NCBI RefSeq assembly: GCF_001927245.1
Contig: NZ_MJUX01000003.1
Coordinates: 405,687 to 469,686, forward strand
Source: Acuticoccus yangtzensis
Lineage (GTDB): Bacteria; Pseudomonadota; Alphaproteobacteria; Rhizobiales; Amorphaceae
Length of the DNA stretch: 64,000 nucleotides
Direction: 5' to 3'
In this document: positions 8,863 through 17,840 of the stretch, one piece after another
Layout: every line of letters begins with the position of its first letter
Numbering within the stretch: the first letter of the stretch is position 1
Made by a program: the position numbers and the translations under genes
Notes under the pieces: model-generated
What the model saw: the letters and a program-made list of their open reading frames with translations, nothing else
What the model was told of the DNA's origin: nothing
The model's database searches: none

Positions 8863-9350
8863 TATGCGTTCTCCCGGAAGCGCTCACCGCGCTCGCCACC
8901 ACGTTCGCCGCGATCACCCCGATCGCCACGATCACCACGGTCGCCGCGATCACGGTCGCCGCGGAAACCGCCGCCTTCGCCGCCCTCGTCGCGCTCACCG
9001 CGCTCGCGGCGGCGGCGATCGTCACGATCGCGCTTCTGCTTCATGACGGAGGGGCCGTCCTCGTGCTCGTCCACCTTGATGGTGAGCGTGCGCAGAACGT
9101 CTTCGTTGAGGCGCATCTGGCGTTCCATCTCCTGCACGGCGGCGGAGGGAGCCTCGATGTCCATCAGCGCGAAGTGCGCCTTGCGGTTCTTGTTGATGCG
9201 ATAGGAGAGGGTCTTGAGGCCCCAGTTCTCCACGCGGCCGACGGAGCCGCCATTCTCGCTCAGAACGGTCTTGTACTGCTCGACGAGCTCGTCGACAGCC
9301 TGACCGGACACGTCCTGGCGGACCAGGAACACGGTCTCGTATAAAGGCAT
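8862..9350 (-). CDS. rpsF: 30S ribosomal protein S6 with long Arg/Gly/Asp-rich tail
   Basis: 162-residue bS6. The start is the ATG at 9350 ([20 protein letters not shown]), which has GAGGA 8 bases upstream; an upstream extension of the frame to 9515 has no family counterpart. The S6 core ends near residue 105 ([18 protein letters not shown]). The remaining residues are Arg/Asp/Gly-rich and include consecutive RGD triplets (about 140-150) encoded by 9-base DNA repeats. Extended charged tails are known in rhizobial S6. First gene of the operon. Confidence 0.96.
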   Translation of the reverse strand: MPLYETVFLVRQDVSGQAVDELVEQYKTVLSENGGSVGRVENWGLKTLSYRINKNRKAHFALMDIEAPSAAVQEMERQMRLNEDVLRTLTIKVDEHEDGPSVMKQKRDRDDRRRRERGERDEGGEGGGFRGDRDRGDRGDRGDRGDRGERGGERGERFRENA

Positions 9351-9553
9351 GTTGCGTCCTCTAATTCCCCGCCGACCATCGGCAGGGCGCATCAAGCGTT
9401 GGCGCAAAGCCTCGTCGAAGTGCCGGTGAGGGCGCCTCGACCTTCGCGAGCAGGGACACGGGCGGACGAAGACGCGGAGAATTGACGCACCGCGCTCCGA
9501 GTGCGTGAGACGCACCCGCCGTTCAGCCCCAGGCCAACGTTGAGCGAGCGCGC

Positions 9554-9582
9554 ATATGGGCCAGTTCGGGCGCGGAAATCAA
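9554..9582 (-). promoter_or_regulatory. Possible promoter for rpsF operon in the 377-bp rpsF/fabD divergent gap
   Basis: TTGATT (9577-9582 on the minus strand) and CCATAT (9554-9559) are spaced by 17 bases, about 200 bases upstream of rpsF. The match at -10 is modest. The 9351-9727 stretch between the divergent rpsF and fabD genes holds no gene I can support; it should contain promoters for both directions, but no convincing fabD promoter was found. Confidence 0.25.
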
Positions 9583-9727
9583 GCGGGGACGGATAAAATC
9601 AAGGGAGAAAATGTCGTCCAACCGTCATTTCATTGTGCAGCGCATCTTGACGGGCGCGCCGCGCATGGTGTGAGTGCGCCCACTTGTCGGCCATGAGCCG
9701 CCTCAACATTGAGCAGCCAATCACACC

Positions 9728-10678
9728 ATGACCTTTGCGTTTACCTTTCCGGGGCAGGGCAGCCAGTCCGTCGGCATGGGCCGCTTGCTCCATGACGCCT
9801 ACCCGGCAGCCGCCCGCGTGTTCGAAGAGGTGGACGACGCTCTGGGCGAAAAGCTCTCTCATCTCATCTTCGAGGGGCCGGAAGAGGCTCTGCGCCTCAC
9901 CGCCAACACCCAGCCCGCACTGATGGCCGTCAGCCTCGCCGCGATGCGCGCGCTCGAGGCCGAAGGGGTCCGCGTCGCCGATGCGCGCCTCGTCGCAGGC
10001 CACTCGCTGGGCGAATATTCCGCGCTCGCCGCCGCCGGCGCGCTCTCCATCGCCGACGCCGCGCGCCTCCTTCGCCTGCGCGGCGAGGCGATGCAGACCG
10101 CGGTTCCGGCGGGCGAGGGCGCCATGGCCGCGCTCCTCGGTCTCGACATGGAGACCGCCGAGGAGGTCGCCCGCCTCGCCGCCGAGGGCGAGGAAGTGTG
10201 CGACGTTGCCAACGACAACGCCCCCGGCCAGGTGGTCGTCTCCGGCAGCCTCGCCGCCGTGGAGCGCGCCGTCGCCATCGCCAAGGAGAAGGGCGCGCGG
10301 CGGCCGATGCTGCTTCCGGTCAGCGCGCCGTTCCACTGCCGCCTGATGGCCCCGGCCGCCGAAGCGATGGCCGATGCGCTCTCCACCGTCGACCTCAAGG
10401 CTCCGGCAGTCCCCGTGCTCGCCAACGTTTCGCTGGAGCTCCTGAGCGACCCCGCCGCCATCAAGGCGAGCCTGGTGCGGCAGGTGACGGAGCGGGTGCG
10501 CTGGCGCGAATCGGTCGCCAAGTTCGCAAGCCTGGGCGTGACGACGCAGGCCGAGATCGGCGCAGGTAAAGTGCTTGCCGGCCTCTCCAAACGGATCGAC
10601 AAAGAGCTTGTGACCATGGTGGTGAACACCCCCGACGACGTGAAGGCGATGGCCGAGAACTGGGTGGCGGCGGCGTGA
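9728..10678 (+). CDS. fabD: Malonyl-CoA:ACP transacylase FabD
   Basis: Loads malonyl groups onto acyl carrier protein for fatty acid synthesis. The N-terminus FAFTFPGQGSQSVGMGR and the nucleophile elbow AGHSLGEYSALAAAGAL (catalytic Ser near residue 93) are diagnostic. The PVSAPFHCRLMAPAAEAM segment carries the catalytic His near residue 200. At 316 residues the length is normal. It is the first gene of fabD-fabG-acpP-fabF, and its stop overlaps the fabG start. Confidence 0.97.
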   Translation: MTFAFTFPGQGSQSVGMGRLLHDAYPAAARVFEEVDDALGEKLSHLIFEGPEEALRLTANTQPALMAVSLAAMRALEAEGVRVADARLVAGHSLGEYSALAAAGALSIADAARLLRLRGEAMQTAVPAGEGAMAALLGLDMETAEEVARLAAEGEEVCDVANDNAPGQVVVSGSLAAVERAVAIAKEKGARRPMLLPVSAPFHCRLMAPAAEAMADALSTVDLKAPAVPVLANVSLELLSDPAAIKASLVRQVTERVRWRESVAKFASLGVTTQAEIGAGKVLAGLSKRIDKELVTMVVNTPDDVKAMAENWVAAA

Positions 10679-11412
10679 TGTTCGACCTTTCCGGCAAGAC
10701 CGCGCTGATCACCGGCGCGACGGGCGCCATCGGCGGCGCCACCGCGGCGGCCCTGAAAGCCCAGGGCGCCGCCATCATCGTCACCGGCTCCACCCAGGAG
10801 CGGGCCGATGCCGCGGCCGAGACGCTGGGCGCCAAGGCCGCCTTCGGCTGCGACATGGCCGACCGCGCCGCCGTCGACACGCTGGCGAGCGAGGCCGAGA
10901 AGGCCGGCCCCATCGACATCCTCGTCAACAATGCCGGCATCACGCGCGACCAGCTCATGATGCGCATGAAGGACGACGACTTCGACGCCGTCATCGAGGT
11001 CAACCTCGTCTCCGCCTTCCGCCTGTCGCGCGGGTTGATGCGCGGCATGCTGAAGCGCCGCTGGGGCCGAATCGTCACCATCGGCTCCGGTGTCGGCTCC
11101 ATCGGCAACATGGGGCAGGTGAACTATGCGGCCGCCAAGGCGGGCCTCACCGGCTTCACCAAGTCGATGGCGCGTGAGGTGGCCAGCCGCAATATTACGG
11201 CAAACATGGTTGCACCCGGCCTCATCACATCCAAGATGAGCGATGCGATGAGCGAGGAGGCGCGGCAGATGATGCTCGGCGTGATCCCCATGGGCACGCT
11301 GGGTGACCCTAAGGACATTGCCGGAGCGGTCGTCTATCTCGCCTCCGACGAAGCGCGTTATGTCACCGGCCAGACGATCCACGTCAACGGCGGCATGTTC
11401 ATGGGCTTTTGA
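10678..11412 (+). CDS. fabG: 3-oxoacyl-ACP reductase FabG
   Basis: NADPH-dependent short-chain dehydrogenase reducing beta-ketoacyl-ACP. The 244-residue protein has the Rossmann motif TGATGAIGGATA (about residues 12-23), NNAG (about 85), the active-site set Ser (IGSGVGSIGN), YAAAK (Tyr and Lys), and the typical C-terminus GQTIHVNGGMFM. The ATG at 10678 overlaps the fabD stop (TGATG); a GTG three bases earlier is in frame but adds only one residue. Confidence 0.97.
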   Translation: MFDLSGKTALITGATGAIGGATAAALKAQGAAIIVTGSTQERADAAAETLGAKAAFGCDMADRAAVDTLASEAEKAGPIDILVNNAGITRDQLMMRMKDDDFDAVIEVNLVSAFRLSRGLMRGMLKRRWGRIVTIGSGVGSIGNMGQVNYAAAKAGLTGFTKSMAREVASRNITANMVAPGLITSKMSDAMSEEARQMMLGVIPMGTLGDPKDIAGAVVYLASDEARYVTGQTIHVNGGMFMGF

Positions 11413-11415
11413 CCA

Positions 11416-11475
11416 GGGAGCTTCTGAAGAGGGGGCTTCTGAAGAGGAGGCTCCCGAACAAGGGGCTTCTGACGC
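11416..11475 (+). repeat. 15-bp tandem repeat, four units, just after the fabG stop
   Basis: Units begin at 11416, 11431, 11446 and 11461. The first two differ at one position (GGGAGCTTCTGAAGA and GGGGGCTTCTGAAGA), the third and fourth are more diverged. They start 4 bases after the fabG stop. In another frame they would read as an EGASE-type pentapeptide repeat, but the fabG C-terminus is already complete, so this is 3' untranslated sequence. Confidence 0.8.
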
Positions 11476-11481
11476 CGGTGC

Positions 11482-11515
11482 CATGGGGCCGATGCCGTCC
11501 GGCTGAGGCCCCATG
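11482..11515 (+). terminator. Possible terminator after fabG
   Basis: Arms CATGGGGCC (11482-11490) and GGCCCCATG (11507-11515) are perfectly complementary; the 16-base loop can pair further (GCCG/CGGC). It is followed by TTTCA, a weak T-tract. It would separate fabD-fabG from acpP. The rest of the 411-base gap before acpP (11516-11823) shows no gene and presumably carries the acpP promoter. Confidence 0.4.
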
Positions 11516-11823
11516 TTTCAACGGCGTTACGCTTTTTGAGCGTTCGGACACCAGCGGTTTGGAAACGGATGAGTTATCCACGCCGAAGACGGGCCGGACG
11601 CTTCGGGCTGGGCATTTTCGTTGTATGGAAATTCAGGGAAAACGCTCGACCCATCCCTCGCCGGCCGGCTGGCGCTTTTCAAACGGCAAAAAGGTGTGAT
11701 ACCGGCACCGGCAATTCGGGGGCGTCGGATCCGTCGCCCTCTCTCTCCCGTCACGCGCTCCGCCGCGACCGACACCATCTCAGCGGCCCGCAACACGGCC
11801 CATCAGGTTTAGAAGGACTTCCA

Positions 11824-12063
11824 ATGAGCGACACGGCAGAACGTGTGAAGAAGATCGTCGTCGAGCACCTCGGCGTCGAGCGTGACAAGGTCACCGAGGA
11901 TGCGAGCTTCATCGACGATCTGGGTGCCGATTCTCTCGACACGGTCGAGCTGGTGATGGCGTTCGAAGAAGAGTTCGGCGTCGAGATTCCCGATGACGCG
12001 GCCGAGACCATCCTCACGGTCGGCGACGCGATCAAGTTCCTCGACAAGAACGCGACGGCGTAA
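11824..12063 (+). CDS. acpP: Acyl carrier protein AcpP
   Basis: 79-residue acidic carrier protein. The 4'-phosphopantetheine attachment site is Ser37 in [13 protein letters not shown]. The N-terminus [19 protein letters not shown] and the C-terminal [12 protein letters not shown] are standard. ATG at 11824 with AAGGA upstream. A frame extension further upstream is not part of the protein. It is followed 39 bases later by fabF, the usual partner. Confidence 0.98.
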   Translation: MSDTAERVKKIVVEHLGVERDKVTEDASFIDDLGADSLDTVELVMAFEEEFGVEIPDDAAETILTVGDAIKFLDKNATA

Positions 12064-12102
12064 CCCGCCTCACAATTTAAGTCGGATTGGCGGAGTGGCA
12101 TA

Positions 12103-13359
12103 GTGCGTCGTGTCGTTGTGACCGGGCTCGGGACGGTCAACCCCATGGGAAATGGGATTGAGGCGTCCTGGGAGAAAATCGTTGCGGGCAAGTCTGGAGC
12201 TTCGGCGATTACGAAGTTCAAGACGGACGATCTTCCTTCGAAGATCGCCTGCCAGGTGCCGCGTGGCACCGGACCGGGCGAGTTCGACCCGTCGCAGACG
12301 ATGGATGCCAAGGATCAGCGCAAGTTCGATGAATTCATCGTCTTCGCGTCCGCGGCGGCCGACGAGGCCATCGCCGATTCCGGCTGGAAGCCCACCGAAG
12401 AGGAAGACCGGGACCGCACCGGCGTCCTGATCGGGTCCGGCATCGGCGGCCTCAACCTCATCGACGTCTGCTCCACGCAGCTCGAAGAGAAGGGGCCCCG
12501 CCGCATCTCGCCCTTCTTCATCCCCGGCGCGCTCATCAACATGGCGTCCGGCGTGGTGTCGATCCGCTACGGCTTCCGCGGCCCCAACCACGCGGTGGTC
12601 ACGGCCTGCTCCACCGGCGCCCACGCCATCGGCGACGCGGCCCGCATGATCGCCCTCGACGATGCGGACGTGATGGTCGCCGGCGGCACCGAAGCCACGG
12701 TGAACCGGCTGGCGCTCGCAGGCTTCGCCGCCTGCCGCGCATTGTCCACCAGCTTCAACGACGATCCGACCAGCGCGTCCCGGCCCTACGACAAGGACCG
12801 CGACGGCTTCGTGATCGGCGAAGGCGCCGGCGTGGTGGTGCTCGAAGAATACGAGCACGCCAAGAAGCGCGGCGCCAAGATCTACGGTGAAGTGATCGGC
12901 TACGGCCTGTCGGGCGACGCCCACCACATCACCGCCCCGGCGGCCGACGGCAACGGCGGCTACCGCTCGATGATGGCGGCCCTGAAACGGGCCAAGATCG
13001 CACCGGGCGAGATCGACTATGTCAACGCCCACGGCACCTCGACCCCGCTCGGCGACGAGATCGAGCTGAACGCGGTGACGCGGGTGATGGGCAACGACAT
13101 CGGCGGCCTCACCATGAGCTCGACCAAGTCGGCCACCGGCCATCTTCTGGGCGCGGCCGGGGCGATGGAGGCGATCTTCTGCCTGCTCGCCATGCGCGAT
13201 CAGGTGGCCCCGCCGACGATCAACCTCGACAATCCGTCCGTCGACACGGCCATCGATCTCGTTCCGCACACCGCCAAGGAAAAGAAAATCGACGTCGTCC
13301 TCTCGAACTCCTTCGGGTTCGGCGGGACCAACGCTTCGCTCGTCTTCCGCCGCGTCTGA
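12103..13359 (+). CDS. fabF: 3-oxoacyl-ACP synthase II FabF (GTG start)
   Basis: Condensing enzyme elongating acyl-ACP with malonyl-ACP. The 418-residue protein has the Cys nucleophile in VTACSTGAHAIGDA (about residue 169), the His motifs NAHGTSTPLGD (about 309) and TGHLLGAAGA (about 346), and a C-terminal GFGGTNASLVF. The start is GTG at 12103 (MRRVVVTGLG) preceded by GGAG. It is translated just after acpP and before mltG, whose GTG start lies 14 bases after the stop. Confidence 0.97.
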   Translation: MRRVVVTGLGTVNPMGNGIEASWEKIVAGKSGASAITKFKTDDLPSKIACQVPRGTGPGEFDPSQTMDAKDQRKFDEFIVFASAAADEAIADSGWKPTEEEDRDRTGVLIGSGIGGLNLIDVCSTQLEEKGPRRISPFFIPGALINMASGVVSIRYGFRGPNHAVVTACSTGAHAIGDAARMIALDDADVMVAGGTEATVNRLALAGFAACRALSTSFNDDPTSASRPYDKDRDGFVIGEGAGVVVLEEYEHAKKRGAKIYGEVIGYGLSGDAHHITAPAADGNGGYRSMMAALKRAKIAPGEIDYVNAHGTSTPLGDEIELNAVTRVMGNDIGGLTMSSTKSATGHLLGAAGAMEAIFCLLAMRDQVAPPTINLDNPSVDTAIDLVPHTAKEKKIDVVLSNSFGFGGTNASLVFRRV

Positions 13360-13373
13360 CGGGGAGTTAGTCC

Positions 13374-14549
13374 GTGTTTAAGCGAGGCCCAAAGGGCGGC
13401 AAGTCGAAGGCCGCCGATCTGCCGGAACAAGGCGGGCGCCGCTCCCGGCGTCCCGAGCCTCTGGTCCACGGCGGCAGAGGTCGCCGCAACAAGGGTGATG
13501 ATGCGCCCCGCAAGCGCCGCTCACGGGCGGCGCGCCATCCCCTCGTCCTCCTCGCGAACATGGTTCTCTTCGTCCTCGTCGGCGGTGTCGCCGCGGGCAT
13601 CGCCGGCCTCGTCGTGGGGCAGAAGATGTTCACCGCGCCCGGCCCGCTGGATCAGGATGTCGCCATCCTCATCGAGCGCGGGTCGGCGCTTCAGTTCATC
13701 GCCCAGGGGCTGGAGCAGCAGGGGATCATCTCCAACCAATACGTCTTCCTCGCCGCCGCCCGCGCGACCGGCGCCGCGGGCCGCATCCAGGCCGGCGAAT
13801 ATCTGATCCCCGCCGGCTCGACGATGCAGGAGGTCATGGCGCGCCTGGCCTCGGGCGACGTCATCCAGCACCAGATCACCTTCCCCGAGGGCCTCTCCTC
13901 GCTGCAGATCGTGCAGCGGATGCTCGATAACGACATTCTGACCGGCCCGGTCGAGGCGGTGCCGCCCGAGGGCTCGTTGATGCCCGACACCTACCGCCTC
14001 ACCCGCGGCATGACCCGCGCCCGCCTCATCGAGACCATGCAGACCGCCCAATCCCGCGCGCTCGAGCGCGTCTGGGCCGAGCGCGATCCGGACCTGCCGC
14101 TCGACACGCCTGAAGAGCTCGTCATCCTCGCGTCCATCGTCGAGAAGGAGACCGGGATGTCCGGCGAGCGTGCCCATGTCGCCGGCGTCTTCGTCAACCG
14201 GCTCAGGCAGGGCATGCGGCTGGAGACTGACCCGACGATCCTCTACGGCCTCTATGGCGGCGAGGCGTGGACGCGCAGCCGCGTCATCACCGCCAGCGAG
14301 AAGGCCCGCCCGAACACCTACAACACGTATCAGATCAACGGGCTGCCGCCGGGGCCGATCGCCAATCCGGGCCTTGCCGCCATGGAGGCGACGGCGCACC
14401 CGACCGAGACGAACGACCTCTTCTTCGTCGCCGACGGCACCGGTGGCCATGTGTTCGCCGAAACCTATGCCGAGCATCAGCGCAACGTCGCGCGATGGCG
14501 GCAGATCGAAGCAGAGCGCCGGGCCGCCGGCACCGGACCGACAGAGTAG
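13374..14549 (+). CDS. mltG: Endolytic murein transglycosylase MltG (GTG start)
   Basis: Membrane-anchored transglycosylase (YceG family) thought to terminate peptidoglycan glycan strands. A basic, disordered N-terminus of ~58 residues precedes one transmembrane segment (LVLLANMVLFVLVGGVAAGI, about 58-82). The catalytic domain has ITFPEGLSSLQI, a LysM-like part, and the hallmark ILASIVEKETG (catalytic Glu) with VAGVFVNRLRQGMRLETDPT. GTG at 13374 with GGGGAG upstream. The fabF-mltG-yicC-gmk order is common in alphaproteobacteria. Confidence 0.95.
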   Translation: MFKRGPKGGKSKAADLPEQGGRRSRRPEPLVHGGRGRRNKGDDAPRKRRSRAARHPLVLLANMVLFVLVGGVAAGIAGLVVGQKMFTAPGPLDQDVAILIERGSALQFIAQGLEQQGIISNQYVFLAAARATGAAGRIQAGEYLIPAGSTMQEVMARLASGDVIQHQITFPEGLSSLQIVQRMLDNDILTGPVEAVPPEGSLMPDTYRLTRGMTRARLIETMQTAQSRALERVWAERDPDLPLDTPEELVILASIVEKETGMSGERAHVAGVFVNRLRQGMRLETDPTILYGLYGGEAWTRSRVITASEKARPNTYNTYQINGLPPGPIANPGLAAMEATAHPTETNDLFFVADGTGGHVFAETYAEHQRNVARWRQIEAERRAAGTGPTE

Positions 14550-14554
14550 GGATC

Positions 14555-15445
14555 ATGGCTCAGCGCGAGACGGCCCCCATCCAGTCCATGACGGGCTTTG
14601 CAAGCCGCGAAGGCGAGACGGGTGGGATCGGCTGGCAGATGGACGTCCGTTCGGTCAACGGACGTTCGCTCGATGTGCGGATCCGCCTTCCGGCCGGGCT
14701 CGACCGTCACGAGCCGGAAATCCGCCGCATGATCGCCGCCGCCTTCCGGCGCGGCAACATCGCGATGACGCTGACCTTCCGCCGCGGTGAAGCCCCGGCC
14801 CGCTACACGGTCAACCACGAGCAGCTCGCTGCCTACATCGACGCGATCCAGTCCCTTGCCGAGTGCGGCTCCGTCGCCGCGCCCCGCGCTGATGGGCTCC
14901 TGGCGCTCAAAGGCGTGATCGAGACCGCCAGCGAGGAAGAGACCGTCCTGCCCACCGAGGTGCTGACCGAGGTCATCGGCCTTCTGATCGGCGATCTGAC
15001 CGCCGAGCGGCAGGCTGAAGGCGCCCGCATCGTGCCGATGATCCTGGGCCAGCTCGACGATATGGACCGCATCCGCGGCTATATCGACGAGCATCCCGAG
15101 CGCAAGGTGGAGACCATCAAGGCGCGCGTGGACCGGCAGATCGCGGCGCTTCTCTCCGGACAGTCACTGTCGGAGGAGCGACTACATCAGGAGGCGGCGC
15201 TGATCGCCACCCGCGCCGACGTGCGCGAGGAGTTGGACCGCCTGTCCGCCCACATCGCCGCCGCGCGCGAGCTTCTGGCCGAGGGCGGCCCCGTCGGCCG
15301 CCGGCTGGACTTCCTGGCCCAGGAGCTGAACCGCGAGACCAACACCATCTGCGCCAAGTCGCCCCACCACGCGGTCACCGCCATGGGGCTGGAGCTGAAG
15401 GCTGTGGTGGAGCAGATGCGCGAGCAGGTGCAAAACCTGGAATGA
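14555..15445 (+). CDS. yicC: YicC family endoribonuclease-like protein
   Basis: 296-residue YicC/DUF1732 protein; E. coli YicC is reported as an RNase that acts on small RNA. The N-terminal [14 protein letters not shown] with the family pattern [17 protein letters not shown] and the C-terminal [20 protein letters not shown] followed by [20 protein letters not shown] are diagnostic. ATG at 14555; the frame stays open upstream inside mltG but without family similarity. The 3' end overlaps gmk by 4 bases (ATGA), the classical yicC-gmk pairing. Confidence 0.93.
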   Translation: MAQRETAPIQSMTGFASREGETGGIGWQMDVRSVNGRSLDVRIRLPAGLDRHEPEIRRMIAAAFRRGNIAMTLTFRRGEAPARYTVNHEQLAAYIDAIQSLAECGSVAAPRADGLLALKGVIETASEEETVLPTEVLTEVIGLLIGDLTAERQAEGARIVPMILGQLDDMDRIRGYIDEHPERKVETIKARVDRQIAALLSGQSLSEERLHQEAALIATRADVREELDRLSAHIAAARELLAEGGPVGRRLDFLAQELNRETNTICAKSPHHAVTAMGLELKAVVEQMREQVQNLE

Positions 15446-16080
15446 CCGCACGCCAACTCCCCCGGCGCGGCCTCCTGGTCATCCTGTCCTCGCCGTCCGG
15501 CGCGGGCAAGAGCACCCTGTCGCGCCTGCTGCTCGACAAGGACCGCAACCTGTCCCTCTCGATCTCCGTCACCACCCGCGCCAAGCGCCCGTCCGAGGTG
15601 GACGGTGTCCACTACCACTTCGTCACCATGCGCGAGTTCGAGCGCATGCGCGAGCGCGGCGAGCTTCTGGAGTGGGCCGAGGTTCACGGCAATTGCTACG
15701 GCACCCCGCGCGACCCGGTGGAGACCGCATTGTCGGACGGGCGGGACGTCCTGTTCGATATCGACTGGCAGGGCGCCGAGCAGATCAACGGTGCGATGCC
15801 GGACGACGTGGTGTCGATCTTCGTGCTGCCGCCGTCCGGGCCGGAGCTGCACGCCCGCCTGGTGCGCCGTGCCGAGGACAACGAGGCCACCATCCTGCGC
15901 CGCCTGACCAACGCGCGTGAGGAGCTCGTCCACTTCAGCGACTACGACTATGTGGTGGTGAACGACGAGCTCGAAACCGCGCTCGCCGGCGTCACCGCCA
16001 TCCTCAACGCCGAGCGCCTGCGCCGCCGCCGGATGACGGGCGTGGAAGCGTTCGTGGACGGGATCGTCGCCGCGCTCTAG
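15442..16080 (+). CDS. gmk: Guanylate kinase
   Basis: ATP:GMP phosphotransferase (212 residues). P-loop [13 protein letters not shown] (about residues 15-27), GMP-binding [20 protein letters not shown], and the [10 protein letters not shown] motif are all present. The start overlaps the yicC stop by 4 bases. An essential gene of nucleotide metabolism. Confidence 0.98.
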   Translation: MTARQLPRRGLLVILSSPSGAGKSTLSRLLLDKDRNLSLSISVTTRAKRPSEVDGVHYHFVTMREFERMRERGELLEWAEVHGNCYGTPRDPVETALSDGRDVLFDIDWQGAEQINGAMPDDVVSIFVLPPSGPELHARLVRRAEDNEATILRRLTNAREELVHFSDYDYVVVNDELETALAGVTAILNAERLRRRRMTGVEAFVDGIVAAL

Positions 16081-16118
16081 ACAGTCCGTCCCGGCACGGC
16101 GCCGGCGAGGGGGAGTGC

Positions 16119-16859
16119 ATGGCGAAACGGACCGACCCCGGTGATACCGCGCCCACGCCTCGACGGGCCGGGCAGGCGCAGGACGGCCAGGCGCAACGCC
16201 TCACACGGGACGGGCCGCCAAACGCCCCACGTCCCGCGCTGGACCAGGACCCCCACGCCGTCAGCGATCCGCGCGAGCGCAACCTTGAAGTCGCCATCGG
16301 CCGCGAGGTGCGGGCCAGCCGCGGCCGCCTCGGCATCACCGCCGCGGAACTCGCCGCCAAGACCGGCATCTCGGTCGGGATGCTCTCCAAGATCGAGAAC
16401 GGCCAGACCTCGCCCTCGCTCACCACGCTGCAGTCCCTCTCGCGCGCGCTGGGGGTGCCGCTGACGGCCTTCTTCCGCCGCTTCGAGGAGGCCCGCGCCG
16501 CCGTCTTCGTGAAAGCCGGGGAGGGGGTGGACGTCGACCGCCGCGGCACCCGTGCAGGGCACCAGTACAACCTCCTCGGCCACCTCGGTCAGACCTCCGC
16601 CGGCGTCACCGTCGAGCCCTATCTCATCACCCTTTCGGAAACCTCGGACGTCTTCCCCGCCTTCCAGCACGAGGGTGTGGAATTCCTGTTCATGCTTGAG
16701 GGCGAGGTCGTCTACCGCCACGCCGACATGCTCTACCGCATGACCCCCGGCGACAGCCTGTTCTTCGACGCCGACGCCCAGCACGGCCCCGAAGAGCTGG
16801 TGAGCCTGCCCATCCGCTACCTGTCGATCATCTCCTACCGCGGCGCCGATCCCGGCTAG
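16119..16859 (+). CDS. XRE-family regulator with C-terminal cupin domain
   Basis: 246-residue cytoplasmic transcription factor. The first ~45 residues are unstructured and Pro/Arg-rich. The XRE helix-turn-helix spans about residues 57-112 (AAELAAKTGISVGMLSKIEN, then GQTSPSLTTLQSLSRALG). A cupin sensor domain covers about 165-240 (VFPAFQHEGVEFLFMLEGEV, then GDSLFFDADAQHGPEEL). This architecture matches regulators that precede glxB-type glutamate synthase operons in Rhizobiales. An inverted repeat starts 5 bases after its stop, overlapping the promoter of the next gene, and is its likely binding site. The effector is unknown, perhaps an amine or glutamine-related compound. Confidence 0.85.
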   Translation: MAKRTDPGDTAPTPRRAGQAQDGQAQRLTRDGPPNAPRPALDQDPHAVSDPRERNLEVAIGREVRASRGRLGITAAELAAKTGISVGMLSKIENGQTSPSLTTLQSLSRALGVPLTAFFRRFEEARAAVFVKAGEGVDVDRRGTRAGHQYNLLGHLGQTSAGVTVEPYLITLSETSDVFPAFQHEGVEFLFMLEGEVVYRHADMLYRMTPGDSLFFDADAQHGPEELVSLPIRYLSIISYRGADPG

Positions 16860-16863
16860 CGAG

Positions 16864-16921
16864 AACTCATAGGAAATAATGTTTCCTGTGAGTTGATGGC
16901 GTCGCCGGGCGCTGCTATATC
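16864..16921 (+). promoter_or_regulatory. Palindromic operator overlapping a promoter for the glxBCD-glnT operon
   Basis: Arms AACTCATAGGAAA (16864-16876) and TTTCCTGTGAGTT (16882-16894) pair at 12 of 13 positions around a 5-base spacer. The right arm runs into TTGATG (16893-16898), which is 17 bases from TATATC (16916-16921), a good sigma70-type pair. The glxB start lies 26 bases downstream. Overlap of the operator with the -35 suggests direct control by the adjacent XRE-cupin protein. AT-rich compared with its surroundings. Confidence 0.65.
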
Positions 16922-16946
16922 CTTCTCCACCATCGGAGGGGATCGC

Positions 16947-17840
16947 ATGTGCGGTGTCGTCGGACTCTTTCTTAAAAATTCCAAGCTTTCGGGCGACCTC
17001 GGCGCGATGACGGCGGCCATGCTCGCCGTCCTCACCGACCGCGGACCCGACAGCGCGGGGATCGCCATCTACGACCCCGCCAAGGCCGGGAAGGTGAAGC
17101 TCACCGTGCGCGCCGAGGCCGGGGCGGATTGGGACGCGCTTGCCGCCCGTCTTGCCGAGGCGATCGGCGCGAAGGTGAAGGTCGCCCCGCGCGACACCCA
17201 CGCCGTGCTGAAGCTCGCCGAGGACGCGGCCGACGACGCGTTTCATGCGCTCGCCACCATTGCGCCGGAGGTGACGCTGATGTCCCGCGGCGAGGCGATG
17301 GAGATCTACAAGGAGGTCGGGCTCCCCGCCGACGTGACGGCGCGCTTCGGCATCGCCGGGATGAGCGGCACCCACGCCATCGGCCACACCCGCATGGCGA
17401 CCGAGTCGGCCGTCACCACCGTGGGCGCGCACCCGTTCTCCACCGGCGCCGACCAGTGCCTGATCCACAACGGCTCGCTGTCCAACCACAACAACCTGCG
17501 CCGCGTCCTGAAGCGCGAGGGCATCGCCTTCGGCAGCGAGAACGACACCGAGGTCGCCGCCGCCTACCTGACGCACAAGATGGCCGGCGGGCTCGGCCTC
17601 GGCGAAGCGCTCGACGCCGGCATCCGCGATCTGGACGGCTTCTACACCTTCGTCGTCGCCACCAAGACCGGCTTCGGCGTGCTGCGCGACCCGATCGCCT
17701 GCAAGCCCGCCGTACTGGCAGAGACCGACGACTACGTGGCGATCGGCTCCGAATACCGCGCCATGGTGATGCTGCCCGGCATCGACACCGCGCGCGTGTG
17801 GGAGCCGGAGCCCGCCACCAGCTATTTCTGGACGCACTGA
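16947..17840 (+). CDS. glxB: Class II glutamine amidotransferase, GlxB / N-methylglutamate synthase subunit A
   Basis: Ntn-type glutaminase domain that supplies ammonia (or methylamine transfer chemistry) to a glutamate-synthase-like complex. The start at ATG 16947 places the nucleophile Cys at position 2 (MCGVVGLFLKN) and has a GGAGGGG site at 16936. Further family elements are TDRGPDSAGIAIY, GHTRMATES, and HNGSLSNHNNLRR (oxyanion Asn). 297 residues. It corresponds to the amidotransferase domain of GltB as a separate protein. The stop overlaps the next gene (TGATG). Known relatives are rhizobial GlxB and methylotroph MgsA; sequence alone does not separate these roles. Confidence 0.88.
   Translation: MCGVVGLFLKNSKLSGDLGAMTAAMLAVLTDRGPDSAGIAIYDPAKAGKVKLTVRAEAGADWDALAARLAEAIGAKVKVAPRDTHAVLKLAEDAADDAFHALATIAPEVTLMSRGEAMEIYKEVGLPADVTARFGIAGMSGTHAIGHTRMATESAVTTVGAHPFSTGADQCLIHNGSLSNHNNLRRVLKREGIAFGSENDTEVAAAYLTHKMAGGLGLGEALDAGIRDLDGFYTFVVATKTGFGVLRDPIACKPAVLAETDDYVAIGSEYRAMVMLPGIDTARVWEPEPATSYFWTH

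Noticed and set aside
16893..16921. Hairpin 16864-16894 as a terminator of the XRE-cupin gene
   Set aside because: The stem is AT-rich, no T-run follows and it merges with a promoter, so an operator is the better reading.
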